A DNA stretch of 64,000 bases from Rhynchopus euleeides (GCA_963210315.1 OY723320.1:1426001-1490000); one strand, 5' to 3'; positions 11,482 through 21,608 are shown, counted from the stretch's first letter. A program made the numbers and translations. The notes: generated by a model not told the origin, from the letters alone.

Positions 11482-11610
11482 CTGGGCCGAGCCCAGGAGT
11501 GGTGTCCAGACCCTGGGCCGAGCCCAGGAGTGATGTCCAGACTCTGGGACGGCTCAGGAGTGCTGTCCACACCCTGGGCCGAGCCCAGGAGTGATGTCCA
11601 GACACTGTCT
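11482..11610. repeat. Inverted end of minisatellite A (about 4 units)
   Basis: At about 11482 the array switches strand. Four units (GGGCCGAGCCCAGGAGTG...) run as reverse complements of the preceding array, then degenerate by 11610. The junction makes a large head-to-head palindrome. Confidence 0.85.
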
Positions 11611-12299
11611 GGAGGGGAAGCTCCCCGCAGTGAGTGGTCGGGGGCCGTGGCCACGACCTCGGGCCGATGTCCAGCCGAGCAGAACGTGGCGCCCGGAGTA
11701 CCGAGTGTTTGCTCCACTCGGCGGGGGTTCGATGCAGGACCCCTTCCCAGACATCTCCTCAGTGCCTGCATCGATCCCCTCCGTCAGGGATCTTGCTGTG
11801 TGTAACATTAGCACAAGACCTAAAGCTGCATCGCGTACCCATCCTTCGGAACCGTGCGATGTGCAATATTGTGTTCATGTAGCTAACTCGGAGAGTATCT
11901 TAGTGATCCCGCAAGGCTAGCTATATTTGCACCGTCCAATCAAATCTTGCTCAGCTTCGACTTGGCGCCGAGAGAGTTACGAGCGCTGCCCATAGAATCA
12001 GGTGTGCCGGGCGTGTGTGTCAACACACGCAGACTCCTGCATACAGTAGACGGCCTACAGGCGAGGCGGAGTGTGACCTACTGTTGGGGGTGGTGAACTG
12101 GTCTGCGACGTCATCCTCATCCTGCTGGTGTGCGACGTCTCCACCTCCTGCGGCGCAGGGGGCCTTGTGATCTGGAGCGCTGGGGCAGCGCGGTGCAACG
12201 TCGGAGTGCGGACGGGCCAAGTCCCCCTGCTCCTGTGCATACAGCGCAGATTTCTTGTTGCTGCGGTCCAGACAGCGGGCCGAGACCGGATGTGATGTC
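11611..12299. other. Spacer between the two minisatellites; no gene recognised
   Basis: About 690 bp of unique-looking sequence with no convincing ORF, rRNA or tRNA. Hybrid minisatellite units (GGACATCACTGCCTAGCTC) appear at the right border, linking the sequence of array A to array B. A segment near 11722 (GGGTTCGATGCAGGACCCC) resembles a T-arm but no matching tRNA body was found. Confidence 0.5.
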
Positions 12300-14966
12300 G
12301 GCCCACCCTCGGGACATCACTGCCTAGCTCGGCCCACCCTCTGGACAGGACTGCCTGGCTCGGCCCACCCTCGGGACAGCACTGTCTGGCTCGGCCCACC
12401 CTTGGGACAGCACTGCCTGGCTCGGCCCAGTCTCGGGACAGCACTGACTGGCTCGGCCCATTCTCGGGACAGCACTGCCTGGCTCGGCCCAGTCTCGGGA
12501 CAGCACTGACTGGCTCGGCCCACCCTCGGGACAGCACTGTCTGGCTCGGCCCACCCTTGGGACAGCACTGCCTGGCTCGGCCCATTCTCGGGACAGCACT
12601 GCCTGGCTCGGCCCATTCTCGGGACAGCACTGACTGGCTCGGCCCACCCTCGGGACAGCACTGCCTGGCTCGGCCCAGTCTCGGGACAGCACTGCCTGGC
12701 TCGGCCCAGTCTCGGGACAGCACTGCCTGGCTCGGCCCATTCTCGGGACAGCACTGCCTGGCTCGGCCCAGTCTCGGGACAGCACTGTCTGGCTCGGCCC
12801 AGTCTCGGGACAGCACTGACTGGCTCGGCCCATTCTCGGGACAGCACTGCCTGGCTCGGCCCAGTCTCGGGACAGCACTGCCTGGCTCGGCCCAGTCTCG
12901 GGACAGCACTGACTGGCTCGGCCCACCCTCGGGACAGCACTGTCTGGCTCGGCCCACCCTTGGGACAGCACTGCCTGGCTCGGCCCATTCTCGGGACAGC
13001 ACTGACTGGCTCGGCCCACCCTCGGGACAGCACTGCCTGGCTCGGCCCAGTCTCGGGACAGCACTGCCTGGCTCGGCCCACCCTCGGGACAGCACTGTCT
13101 GGCTCGGCCCAGTCTCGGGACAGCACTGACTGGCTCGGCCCACCCTCGGGACAGCACTGTCTGGCTCGGCCCACCCTTGGGACAGCACTGCCTGGCTCGG
13201 CCCAGTCTCGGGACAGCACTGACTGGCTCGGTCCATTCTCGGGACAGCACTGCCTGGCTCGGCCCAGTCTCGGGACAGCACTGCCTGGCTCGGCCCAGTC
13301 TCGGGACAGCACTGACTGGCTCGGCCCACCCTCGGGACAGCACTGTCTGGCTCGGCCCACCCTTGGGACAGCACTGCCTGGCTCGGCCCATTCTCGGGAC
13401 AGCACTGCCTGGCTCGGCCCAGTCTCGGGACAGCACTGCCTGGCTCGGCCCAGTCTCGGGACAGCACTGACTGGCTCGGCCCACCCTCGGGACAGCACTG
13501 TCTGGCTCGGCCCACCCTTGGGACAGCACTGCCTGGCTCGGCCCATTCTCGGGACAGCACTGCCTGGCTCGGCCCATTCTCGGGACAGCACTGACTGGCT
13601 CGGCCCACCCTCGGGACAGCACTGCCTGGCTCGGCCCAGTCTCGGGACAGCACTGCCTGGCTCGGCCCAGTCTCGGGACAGCACTGCCTGGCTCGGCCCA
13701 TTCTCGGGACAGCACTGCCTGGCTCGGCCCAGTCTCGGGACAGCACTGTCTGGCTCGGCCCAGTCTCGGGACAGCACTGACTGGCTCGGCCCATTCTCGG
13801 GACAGCACTGCCTGGCTCGGCCCAGTCTCGGGACAGCACTGCCTGGCTCGGCCCAGTCTCGGGACAGCACTGACTGGCTCGGCCCACCCTCGGGACAGCA
13901 CTGTCTGGCTCGGCCCACCCTTGGGACAGCACTGCCTGGCTCGGCCCATTCTCGGGACAGCACTGACTGGCTCGGCCCACCCTCGGGACAGGACTGCCTG
14001 GCTCGGCCCAGTCTCGGGACAGCACTGCCTGGCTCGGCCCAGTCTCGGGACAGCACTGTCTGGCTCGGCCCAGTCTCGGGACAGCACTGACTGGCTCGGC
14101 CCACCCTCGGGACAGCACTGTCTGGCTCGGCCCACCCTTGGGACAGCACTGCCTGGCTCGGCCCAGTCTCGGGACAGCACTGCCTGGCTCGGCCCACTCT
14201 CGGGACAGCACTGACTGGCTCGGCCCACCCTTGGGACAGCACTGCCTGGCTCGGCCCATTCTCGGGACAGCACTGCCTGGCTCGGCCCACCCTCGGGACA
14301 GCACTGCCTGGCTCGGCCCAGTCTCGGGACAGCACTGCCTGGCTCGGCCCACTCTCGGGACAGCACTGACTGGCTCGGCCCACCCTTGGGACAGCACTGC
14401 CTGGCTCGGCCCAGTCTCGGGACAGCACTGACTGGCTCGGCCCACCCTCGGGACAGCACTGTCTGGCTCGGCCCAGTCTCGGGACAGCACTGCCTGGCTC
14501 GGCCCAGTCTCGGGACAGCACTGACTGGCTCGGCCCACCCTCGGGACAGCACTGTCTGGCTCGGCCCAGTCTCGGGACAGCACTGCCTGGCTCGGCCCAG
14601 TCTCGGGACAGCACTGCCTGGCTCGGCCCACTCTCGGGACAGCACTGACTGGCTCGGCCCACCCTCGGGACAGCACTGTCTGGCTCGGCCCAGTCTCGGG
14701 ACAGCACTGCCTGGCTCGGCCCACTCTCGGGACAGCACTGACTGGCTCGGCCCACCCTTGGGACAGCACTGCCTGGCTCGGCCCACTCTCGGGACAGCAC
14801 TGTCTGGCTCGGCCCACCCTTGGGACAGCACTGCCTGGCTCGGCCCATTCTCGGGACAGCACTGTCTGGCTCGGCCCACCCTTGGGATTGCACTGCCTGG
14901 CTCGGCCCATTCTCGGGACAGCACTGCCTGGCTCGGCCCAGTCTCGGGACAACACTGCCTGGCTCC
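12300..14966. repeat. Minisatellite B, 31-bp period, about 86 units
   Basis: A tandem array of a 31-bp unit GGCTCGGCCCA followed by (GT/CC/TT)CTCGGGACAGCACTG(C/A/T)CT. It has the same length and the same first 12 bases as unit A. Long-range order is strong: the variant string starting at 12541 recurs exactly 961 bp later at 13502 (31 units of 31 bp). On the minus strand none of the three frames meets a stop across the array, giving overlapping frames of about 900-1000 codons. All would encode one 31-residue repeat and none has a persuasive ATG context, so these are treated as a by-product of the repeat. Confidence 0.94.
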
Positions 14967-15351
14967 GCTTCGTGCCAGCACGAGCACTCGCCGTTGCTCC
15001 TGCATTGCCCCAGGCGGCCAGCTCCCCTCTTGGCCCAGGATGACAGGTTGATCTCAATGTTTACCCGTGACACGGGCCCCGCCGTGCCTTCTCGTCCTGT
15101 GAGGGCTGAACAATGCACAGGGACCGCTCGACATTATTTTTTGGGTCCAAATGCGTGCTCCCAGCTAGGGGCCACCCAACTCCCCGCCCTTTTTTTTGCC
15201 TCCGATTTTGCCCATTTTCGGCCCATTTTGCCCTGCACCAGCCTGCACTTTTTTGCACCGGCTAGCGAAGACCCCCTAACATTGCGAGAAGGTGCTGGGA
15301 GATTTACTTTTCCATTCACTCTCGACGATCAAACCCCCCGGGCCCCTCCCC
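14967..15351. other. Non-coding flank of minisatellite B with dispersed repeat pieces
   Basis: Contains a segment at 15140-15185 (CAAATGCGTGCTCCCAGCTAG) also found, diverged, at 46797-46842. It also holds a lone right terminus of the GGGGGTCTTCGCT MITE family near 15259-15275, and a copy of the GAAGGTGCTGGG repeat (15285-15343). No gene is recognised. Confidence 0.45.
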
Positions 15352-16014
15352 CAGCCTCCCCTTGCGAGTCGTCCTGTGGGGCGTCTCTACCCCCTTCTAT
15401 AACATGCCTAATCCCCATTGCATCATTGTGTGTGTGGGGCTCGTTGTCTTGTCTTGCATCGCACCACTCCTTTGTGGCAGCGAAGGGGCCAGTGTGGGAG
15501 TGCATTGTGCTGCGCAGTGTGTTACGGAGAACTACAAAGACGCTCCCCGTGTGACTTCCCACAGTGATTTTGGCAGTGTTTCTGGCCCCCGCGCACAAAC
15601 CCTGGATCTGCCTTTCTTGCAGTGGTGGGTTCTCGTATTACAGCGACAAGGAGTACGGTGTTCCTGAATTTACCGAATTTTCCCACCAACACGGCAGCGT
15701 GAACAGCACCTCGATACAATGGGCGCGTCAGGCGTCCTCAGCTAAGAAGAGCCATGTGTCTGGCCACCTCTGATCTAAAGGGCAGTGCATCAAGCAGCCC
15801 GACGAGATCGTATCTGTTCAGCTTTTCCGCTGATGTGTGTCGTCGTGCCACTCCGTTGCTGCTGCCAACCCCGCCCCGTGCCGCTCCCCCGGTCTCTGCC
15901 TCTGCCCTCCCTTGCGCCCTCTCACCCGAGCCTTCCTGCTGCCCTGCCCCCACTTCACAGGCTTCACCACACCAACACACACCGCCACTCTGCAGGTGAG
16001 GTGTCCCTGCAACA
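15352..16014 (+). repeat. 5' block of the TPQEW surface family (copy b)
   Basis: Matches 3829-4474 over almost its full length, including the pyrimidine stretch, the CTCTGCAG acceptor candidate and the short leader before the ATG. It precedes a dead gene copy. Confidence 0.6.
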
Positions 16015-16116
16015 ATGCGTGCCGCGGTGCTTGCCGCCCTGGCGGTGTGTGCTGCAGAGTGTTTTGTCGCAGTGGACTTACGACCGATGACCTGTTTGGC
16101 CTCTTCGCGATTTTAG
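16015..16116 (+). pseudogene. Signal-peptide remnant of the TPQEW surface family
   Basis: Thirty-three codons and a stop: the family signal peptide, then sequence that departs from the remnant at 4475 at GCAGTG (about 16074). Homology to that remnant resumes at GCTCTGGGTGTGTGG near 16403. About 330 bp (16074-16402) therefore appear to be inserted into this copy. The ORF cannot encode a functional surface protein. Confidence 0.6.
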
Positions 16117-16779
16117 CTGGTTCGTCCTGATACCCTTGTTGGAAGCGGTTCCTCTCTTTGTCGTATACCCCATGTGTGGGGCGGTGGGAGTTGTTCTAGG
16201 TGATGGAATCACCGCATCATCGAATCAGAGGGGATGTGAGCGACCCCGACAGGCCCTCCCGACGCTTCTCCCGCTCTGCCCGGGCACTCCTCACCGTACT
16301 CTACAGTACGGTTCGGTCTATTTCCGCCAACAAGCACCAACAAGCTGACCCCTCACCTGGCTAGGATGGGTGCCCTTGGATTGACGGAGCCTGTACCGTG
16401 CCGGCTCTGGGTGTGTGGTTCCATTCTGCTTTCACCTGGCGAAGGCAGCGCCCGGTTCTCTTCGTTCTGTTTTGGCTTGCACCTCCATCAATGCGGGGGT
16501 GTCTGGCCTTTCCTATCCTTCTTGTCCTTTAGCTTCTTACCGTGTGCTGATCGACACGAGGCCTTTTGCGAGTTTGACTTCCGCTCCTTTTTTTTGAGCA
16601 CATTTATGATGCGTAAAAGTGTAGGAGTGCTTCCGACGATCCTGTTCCTTTTCTGTGTGTCTAGCTATCTCGTGTTCACATGTGCTCCACACCCACATCA
16701 AAGCAGCAGGCTCTAGGGTGGTGGAAGCGTCAACGCATCATTAAGGAAGAAGGAAGCACGGTTGCTACGCTTTTTCCAG
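16117..16779. other. Inserted segment, family tail remnant and dispersed repeat R1
   Basis: To about 16402 the sequence is an unidentified insertion relative to the 4475 remnant. From about 16403 to 16495 the remnant sequence resumes, with an extra piece of about 45 bp. From 16590 to 16773 there is one copy of the dispersed repeat whose core is GTGGAAGCGTCAACGC. No gene is recognised. Confidence 0.5.
16590..16773. repeat. Dispersed GTGGAAGCGTCAACGC repeat, copy R1
   Basis: Starts at a T-run followed by GAGCACATTTATGATGCG. It contains GTGCTCCACACCCAC and CAGCAGGCT, and ends with GGTGGTGGAAGCGTCAACGCATCATTAAGG. The closest relatives are at 31371-31530 and 36335-36505. Confidence 0.6.
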
Positions 16780-17810
16780 TTCGGGTTACATCCTACGGCG
16801 CGCCGGTGCTTTGGCTTTTGGGTTGGCTCTGCTAAACGGTGGCTGACTCGGCTGCCTATGGGCTATACCTGTGCCCCTCGGGGCGCGCAGGCTGTGACGA
16901 ACACGGTTGGGGAGCGGGCGTGCGAGGGTCTCGGTGTTGAGCTTGGCGTGGATCGACAACCTTCTTTTGGCAGCCTCTGGCTCTCTTCTTCGCACTGCTG
17001 CTGCTCGTCTTCGGGAGCTGTGTGAGGATTTCGTGCTGTTTCTGGGTGAGTGCTCAGAGCCTTGCCCCCGCGGTGTCGCCTTGGGTTTGGAGTGGGCCTC
17101 GGAGTTAAGTTGTTCCGGCTGAGCCGTGTGGGTGGAAAGGGCTGTGCCTGCTGCGGATGGTGCCTTGTGGTGCTGCTTGGCCCCTGTGCGGGTCTGGTGG
17201 CGGCTGATGGGTGCACTTATCTGGCGGCGCCACTGCTTGCTCCTTCCCATGCTCGTTATCACGCCGATGCTGCGCTGGATGTCGCGCACTGCTTCTGGTG
17301 GCGTCCGCTCATCGAAGACGTTCTGGGAGTGCGAGGTGTCCCTGGATGATCTGGCCCGGCTGTGCATTCAAGCGGAGGTCGCTGAGCTCCGGGACAACGC
17401 ATGGCGCCCCCATCCATCGTGTTGTTATCGTTGGTATCCGATACGAGCCGGGTGGGTTGGGGCTTCTGTTACGGGACGGGTTTGGGCTGTGGCATTTTCT
17501 CTGCTGCGCTGGCACTCCCCTATTTTCATCAAAGGAACTATTTGCGGTGGTTCGTGGTCTTGATTTTGTTTGTTTCCTCGCTGCCGCGGCCCTCTCCCTG
17601 CCGTGTTAGGTGCCTGTGCGACAACCAGTCGTGCTGGGCATCATGCGGAAGGGCTTCTCTCTGGACCCAATGGCTGAGGCTCTTCTGCGTGAAGTGCGCC
17701 ATCTGAGGTGTCTGGCATTGTCTTGGAGGGCACATACGTTCGCTCTGCGGACAATCAGGCTGATTCCCTGACACGGATGACCTTCCAGCGGCGCTGGGCT
17801 CGCTGAGTAA
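16780..17810 (+). pseudogene. Decayed reverse transcriptase-RNase H fragment of a DIRS/VIPER-like or Ty3-like retroelement
   Basis: Several frames must be joined by eye, so this is a frameshifted remnant. In order: RT motif RLPMGYTCAP...QAVTNT (about 16850-16910); the catalytic D-D position as WIDNLLLAA (about 16949-16975); a thumb-like stretch with PMLVITPMLRW; a WECEVSLDDLARL segment (about 17327-17365); an RNase H start resembling DTSRVGWGF (about 17440-17470); CDNQS (about 17620-17635); and an ending SADNQADSLTRM (about 17745-17780) like the NxADxLSR close of retroelement RNase H. The second Asp of the usual YxDD is Asn here. The assignment to a tyrosine-recombinase or Ty3 lineage is uncertain because no integrase or recombinase was found. 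Confidence 0.55.
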
Positions 17811-17870
17811 GAATGTATTTACTTTCAGAAGGGGGAGAGAGAAAGGGGGACGGGTTTGTGAGAATTGGAC

Positions 17871-17945
17871 CGGTTACACAAACACACACACAGTACGTAC
17901 CGCCGGCTCCTTTTTTGGGAGAGCGCGCAAACCACCCGCTCGGGC
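17871..17945. repeat. Dispersed T-run-ending unit, order X then Y
   Basis: Module X (CGGTTACACAAAC...TACGTACCGCCGGCTCC, then TTTTTT) occupies 17871-17916. Module Y (GCGCGCAAACCACCCGCTCGG) follows. X recurs at 24302-24347 and 46412-46456; Y recurs before X at 24284-24302. The T-run directly after a conserved GC-rich end would suit an RNA polymerase III terminator, but no promoter boxes are evident. Confidence 0.45.
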
Positions 17946-18142
17946 GAGAAGTGTGTTAAGCCTAACAAGGAGCTGTGGCAGCAATGTGGGCGTGTAGTCT
18001 GCATATACATATAATGTGCTTCCCTGCCTGATCTGTATACTTGAAACAATTGGACTTTTTCTCGTTTACCTTTCGGATTTCTTCGCAAATGATCCTGCAC
18101 GACTCCAGCTATAAGTCGGTTGCACAAGACAAAGGAGCAGCA

Positions 18143-18332
18143 CCCGGCAACCCTTTGTAAACGCAAGGTGGTGGGTGCGTCGCTGTGGTGCGAGCTGCAG
18201 CAGCAAGAAGGGTGGCTCACCGCAGGACCCTGCCCCCCCCCCACACCCTGCCTCACACCTCCTCCATGAATCACTGTCGATGCTAGGCTGAGGGAGACCC
18301 TGACACACCACCGCCCACCGCACACCACACAG
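18143..18332 (+). repeat. Upstream region of the truncated S8 copy
   Basis: Corresponds to 85-268 and 18553-18737, including the C-run and the CACCACACAG directly before the ATG. This duplicate shows that the promoter/acceptor region was copied together with the 5' end of the gene. Confidence 0.6.
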
Positions 18333-18505
18333 ATGATATCCCAGATGATGTTGCTGCGCAGCACTGCCCTCGTGGCGCTGCTCGTGGGGGTGCACATCGC
18401 AGGTGCTGCTGCGGACGGCGGGCAGAAGGTCTACAACATGGTTGTGAAGAACACCGCCGTGCACTCTGTTGCGGAGCTGCGTGCGCTGGCCCTTCAGATG
18501 GACGA
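18333..18505 (+). pseudogene. 5' fragment of an S8 protease gene (57 codons) at a duplication junction
   Basis: The ATG at 18333 and the next 57 codons match the start of the S8 genes (signal peptide to ALQMDD) with one notable change (HSAG to HIAG). At about 18505 the reading passes into ACAGAACGACAG, which is the start of the duplicated block upstream of the next full gene. The frame continues 56 more codons through that non-coding DNA to a stop at 18674. It has no protease domain. It records the breakpoint of the tandem duplication. Confidence 0.75.
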
Positions 18506-18737
18506 CAGAACGACAGAAACCCGGTTGCACATAGCAGAAAGTACCAAGGCACGGCAACCCTTTGTAAACACAAGGTGGTGGGTGCGTCGCTGTGGTGCGA
18601 GCTGCAGCAGCAAGAAGGGTGGCTCACCGCAGGACCCTGCCCCCCCCACACCCTGCCTCACACCTCCTCCATGAATCACTGGCGATGCTAGGCTGAGGGA
18701 GACCCTGACACACCACCGCACACCCCACACCACACAG

Positions 18738-21608
18738 ATGATATCCCAGATGATGTTGCTGCGCAGCACTGCCCTCGTGGCGCTGCTCGTGGGAGTGCAC
18801 AGCGCAGGTGCTGCTGCGGACGGCGGGCAGAAGGTCTACAACATGGTTGTGAAGAACACCGCCGTGCACTCTGTTGCGGAGCTGCGTGCGCTGGCCCTTC
18901 AGATGGACGACGAGGCGTACCCGCTGCAGCGGCGGCAGGGGCAGACGCTGGCGGGTGGCGCGGAGCAGTCTGCTGGCGCCATCGAGCCGTACTTCTACGC
19001 CGTGTCCATGTCGCTGACGCCCGCACAGCTGGCGCACCTGCAGACCCGTTTTGCCGGGGTGCTAGACCAAGTGGAGGAGGACGGGGTGGTGTATGCATCT
19101 GCCGTGGAGCTGCAGTGCGGGGACACGCAGGAGGCCCCTGTGCCGTGGGGGCTGCGGCGCGCCGTGGCAGACGCTCACGTGCCGGAAGGGTTCCGCCACA
19201 ACGCCTCGTGGGGCGAGGGGGTGGATGTGTACGTCGTGGACAGCGGGGTGGACTGCACACACCCAGACCTGCAGGGGCGGTGCGTGCAGGCCTTCTCTGC
19301 CTACCCCTCCACCAACGATGTGAACGGGCACGGGACACACGTTGCTGGGACGGTGGCCGGCACACAGTTCGGGTTTGCAAAGTCGGCACGCATTGTCGCA
19401 GTGCGGGTCCTGGGGGACGACGGGACAACGCCCACTTCTAATATTTTGTCGGGGATTGAGGCTGCCGTGGCACACGCGCGTGCATCTGGGCGTCGTGGTG
19501 TCATCAACATGTCGCTTGGCCGGGATGGGACCCCGGTATTGGACGCAGCTGTCGTCGCTGCAGTGCGTGCAGGGGTGACGGTTGTTGTGTCTGCTGGGAA
19601 CAGCCACTCTGATGCCTGCACCTACTCCCCTGCACGTGTGGACGAGGCGATCACAGTCGGTGCCACAACGTTCACCGGTGAGGATGGGGACCTCCGTGCC
19701 TGGTTCTCGAACTACGGGACGTGTGTGGACCTGTTCGCACCCGGTATGCGGGTGAACTCGTCGCGCTCCTCACACCAGCCTCCGGACAACGCACCGCCCC
19801 AGTTCGACGCATACGGCATCTACTCCGGGACCTCGATGGCCAGCCCGCTTGTTGCGGGTGCAGCTGCGGCGTACATCGGCGCGCAGGCGACGGCACCGAC
19901 ACCGGCACAGGTGCGTGAGTGGCTCGTGAACAGCGCGTTGGGGGGCCGTGTCACGGACGAGGGGCCCAGCTCCCCGAACAAGCTGCTGCACGTGCCGTGC
20001 GAGGGTGCAGACAGCCCGCAGCCTGCAGGGTACACAGCGGTGGACGAGAACTGCTACGAGACCTACATGCACCTTGAGCATCCCACCGAGGGTACAATTG
20101 CCTTCCCTGCGGACCCCGCCCGCAGCTACCCGAAGGAGTTTGCAGCGTGCTGGCACATCCAATGCAACGGGGTGGTTGAGCTGGTGTGGGCGAGGGTTCA
20201 CCTGGCGTACAAGAGCTACGTCATTGTCCATGACGCGAGCAAACCATCGTTCCCGATGCTGCAGATGCTGAACTCACAGAGCAAGCCCCAGAGGTCGTAC
20301 CTTCCAGGCCCTGTAGTGGTGCGCTTCGGCTCGGACTTACATGCTGGGAACGGCATCACCCTGCAGTACTCGTGTGTCCCAGAACCACCTACCTCTGCAC
20401 CAGACACCGACCTGTCCCCGATGGAGGCCCCAATTGAAGGGGTGGAGTTCCCCTCCCAGTGCACTGATGAGAGAGAGCTGCTTCGTGAGGGCAACGCAAA
20501 CATCACACACTTGAACTACGGCAACAACGAGAACCGCTGCTGGCGCCTCGAGTGTGACGGACGATTCGTTCGCCTGACGTGGCTGTCGTTCAGCACTGAA
20601 CGGAACTACGACTTCGTCCTGATCTATCGTCCGGAGAGCGACGGCACCTTCCCACTGCAGACAAGGCTGAACGGTACGCTGAACGGTAGGTCCCTTCCTC
20701 CGACGATGCACTACGAGGGTGCTGCGGTGGTGCAGTTCACCAGTGATCGTTCCTATCAGTCACAGGGTTTTGTTCTGGAGTTCGTGTCTTCCCCGACGGC
20801 ACCCACTGTGTTCTGCCGCACCACGCAGGACTGCAGGCACGGGCTGCTGGACGGTGCATCGACGTGCGTGGAAGGCGGGTGTGTGTGCCACACGCCAGGG
20901 TACAGGGCCGCCTCCCCCTCGGTGCCGCTGTGTGTGGCCGATGGGGCTTCGGGTGTACTGGTCTCCTTCACGGTGCTCTACGAGGCGGCAACCCTGTCGC
21001 AGTGGACAGAGGCGACGGAGGCTGAGTTCAAAGCCCTGCTGGGCGGGGTGCTGGGGGAGGTGGCACAGGTGGATGCCGTTGTGGTGCAGGGCGGGCTGTG
21101 GGTGGTGGGGCTCGTGCAGGCGGAGGTGGCACACGCGGACCTCATCTCTGGGACTGCGTCGCTTGCGGATGCTCTGAACGCAGCGGGTGCGGGTGCGGCA
21201 CGGCGCGAAGCGACGGTGCTTGCACCGGGCAACCTGGGCCATGTGTCCAGTGCAGGCGTTCACCACGGGCTGGCCTGCACAGCCGGTGGGGCCGTGCATG
21301 CTGTGCCCGACACGCACGGGAGGTGCCAGGCAGTGCAGTGCACGTCGGGTGCATCGCGCGTGCAGGTGTCGGGGCAGTTCCGCTGTGTGCTTCAGACAGG
21401 GTCGCCTGTGACGGTGGCACCTGCGACACCAGGCCCTCTGCCCGTGTCGGAGTCGGATGAGTCGGGCGGGCTGAGCGAAGCACAGAAGATCGGCATCGGT
21501 GTCGGTGTTGGTGGGGCCGTGCTTCTGTGTGTGCTGGCGTTGGTTGCGTTTGCATGTTGCAAGGCGCGCACACAGAAGACACAGAACGAGCCCACCGAAG
21601 CGGCATAG
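18738..21608 (+). CDS. Membrane-anchored subtilisin-family (S8) serine protease with CUB-like and EGF-like domains, copy 2
   Basis: A 956-residue near-twin of the gene at 269, offset 18469 bp, with the same domain order and the same catalytic residues (Asp168, His198, Asn288, Ser366). By eye it differs at about 16 amino acids, all before residue 540: around the active-site loop before His198 (SASSS to SAYPS, VM to VN), GSSVLD to GTPVLD next to the oxyanion region, and a cluster in the first CUB-like domain (EVNLLGR to RVHLAYK). The last 400 residues are unchanged. Silent changes are few. The duplication is recent, and the changed positions suggest altered specificity or gene conversion rather than drift. 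Confidence 0.88.
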   Translation: MISQMMLLRSTALVALLVGVHSAGAAADGGQKVYNMVVKNTAVHSVAELRALALQMDDEAYPLQRRQGQTLAGGAEQSAGAIEPYFYAVSMSLTPAQLAHLQTRFAGVLDQVEEDGVVYASAVELQCGDTQEAPVPWGLRRAVADAHVPEGFRHNASWGEGVDVYVVDSGVDCTHPDLQGRCVQAFSAYPSTNDVNGHGTHVAGTVAGTQFGFAKSARIVAVRVLGDDGTTPTSNILSGIEAAVAHARASGRRGVINMSLGRDGTPVLDAAVVAAVRAGVTVVVSAGNSHSDACTYSPARVDEAITVGATTFTGEDGDLRAWFSNYGTCVDLFAPGMRVNSSRSSHQPPDNAPPQFDAYGIYSGTSMASPLVAGAAAAYIGAQATAPTPAQVREWLVNSALGGRVTDEGPSSPNKLLHVPCEGADSPQPAGYTAVDENCYETYMHLEHPTEGTIAFPADPARSYPKEFAACWHIQCNGVVELVWARVHLAYKSYVIVHDASKPSFPMLQMLNSQSKPQRSYLPGPVVVRFGSDLHAGNGITLQYSCVPEPPTSAPDTDLSPMEAPIEGVEFPSQCTDERELLREGNANITHLNYGNNENRCWRLECDGRFVRLTWLSFSTERNYDFVLIYRPESDGTFPLQTRLNGTLNGRSLPPTMHYEGAAVVQFTSDRSYQSQGFVLEFVSSPTAPTVFCRTTQDCRHGLLDGASTCVEGGCVCHTPGYRAASPSVPLCVADGASGVLVSFTVLYEAATLSQWTEATEAEFKALLGGVLGEVAQVDAVVVQGGLWVVGLVQAEVAHADLISGTASLADALNAAGAGAARREATVLAPGNLGHVSSAGVHHGLACTAGGAVHAVPDTHGRCQAVQCTSGASRVQVSGQFRCVLQTGSPVTVAPATPGPLPVSESDESGGLSEAQKIGIGVGVGGAVLLCVLALVAFACCKARTQKTQNEPTEAA

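Noticed and set aside
11715..11745. T-arm-like GGGTTCGATGC as a possible tRNA
   Set aside because: No D-arm, anticodon arm or acceptor stem could be matched around it.
7640..14966. CRISPR-like array
   Set aside because: Units are directly contiguous without unique spacers and the context is eukaryotic.
12055..15118. Three overlapping minus-strand ORFs of 893-1000 codons
   Set aside because: All come from the stop-free minus strand of minisatellite B. They are mutually exclusive frames encoding the same repeat without persuasive starts. Kept as a finding, not as genes.
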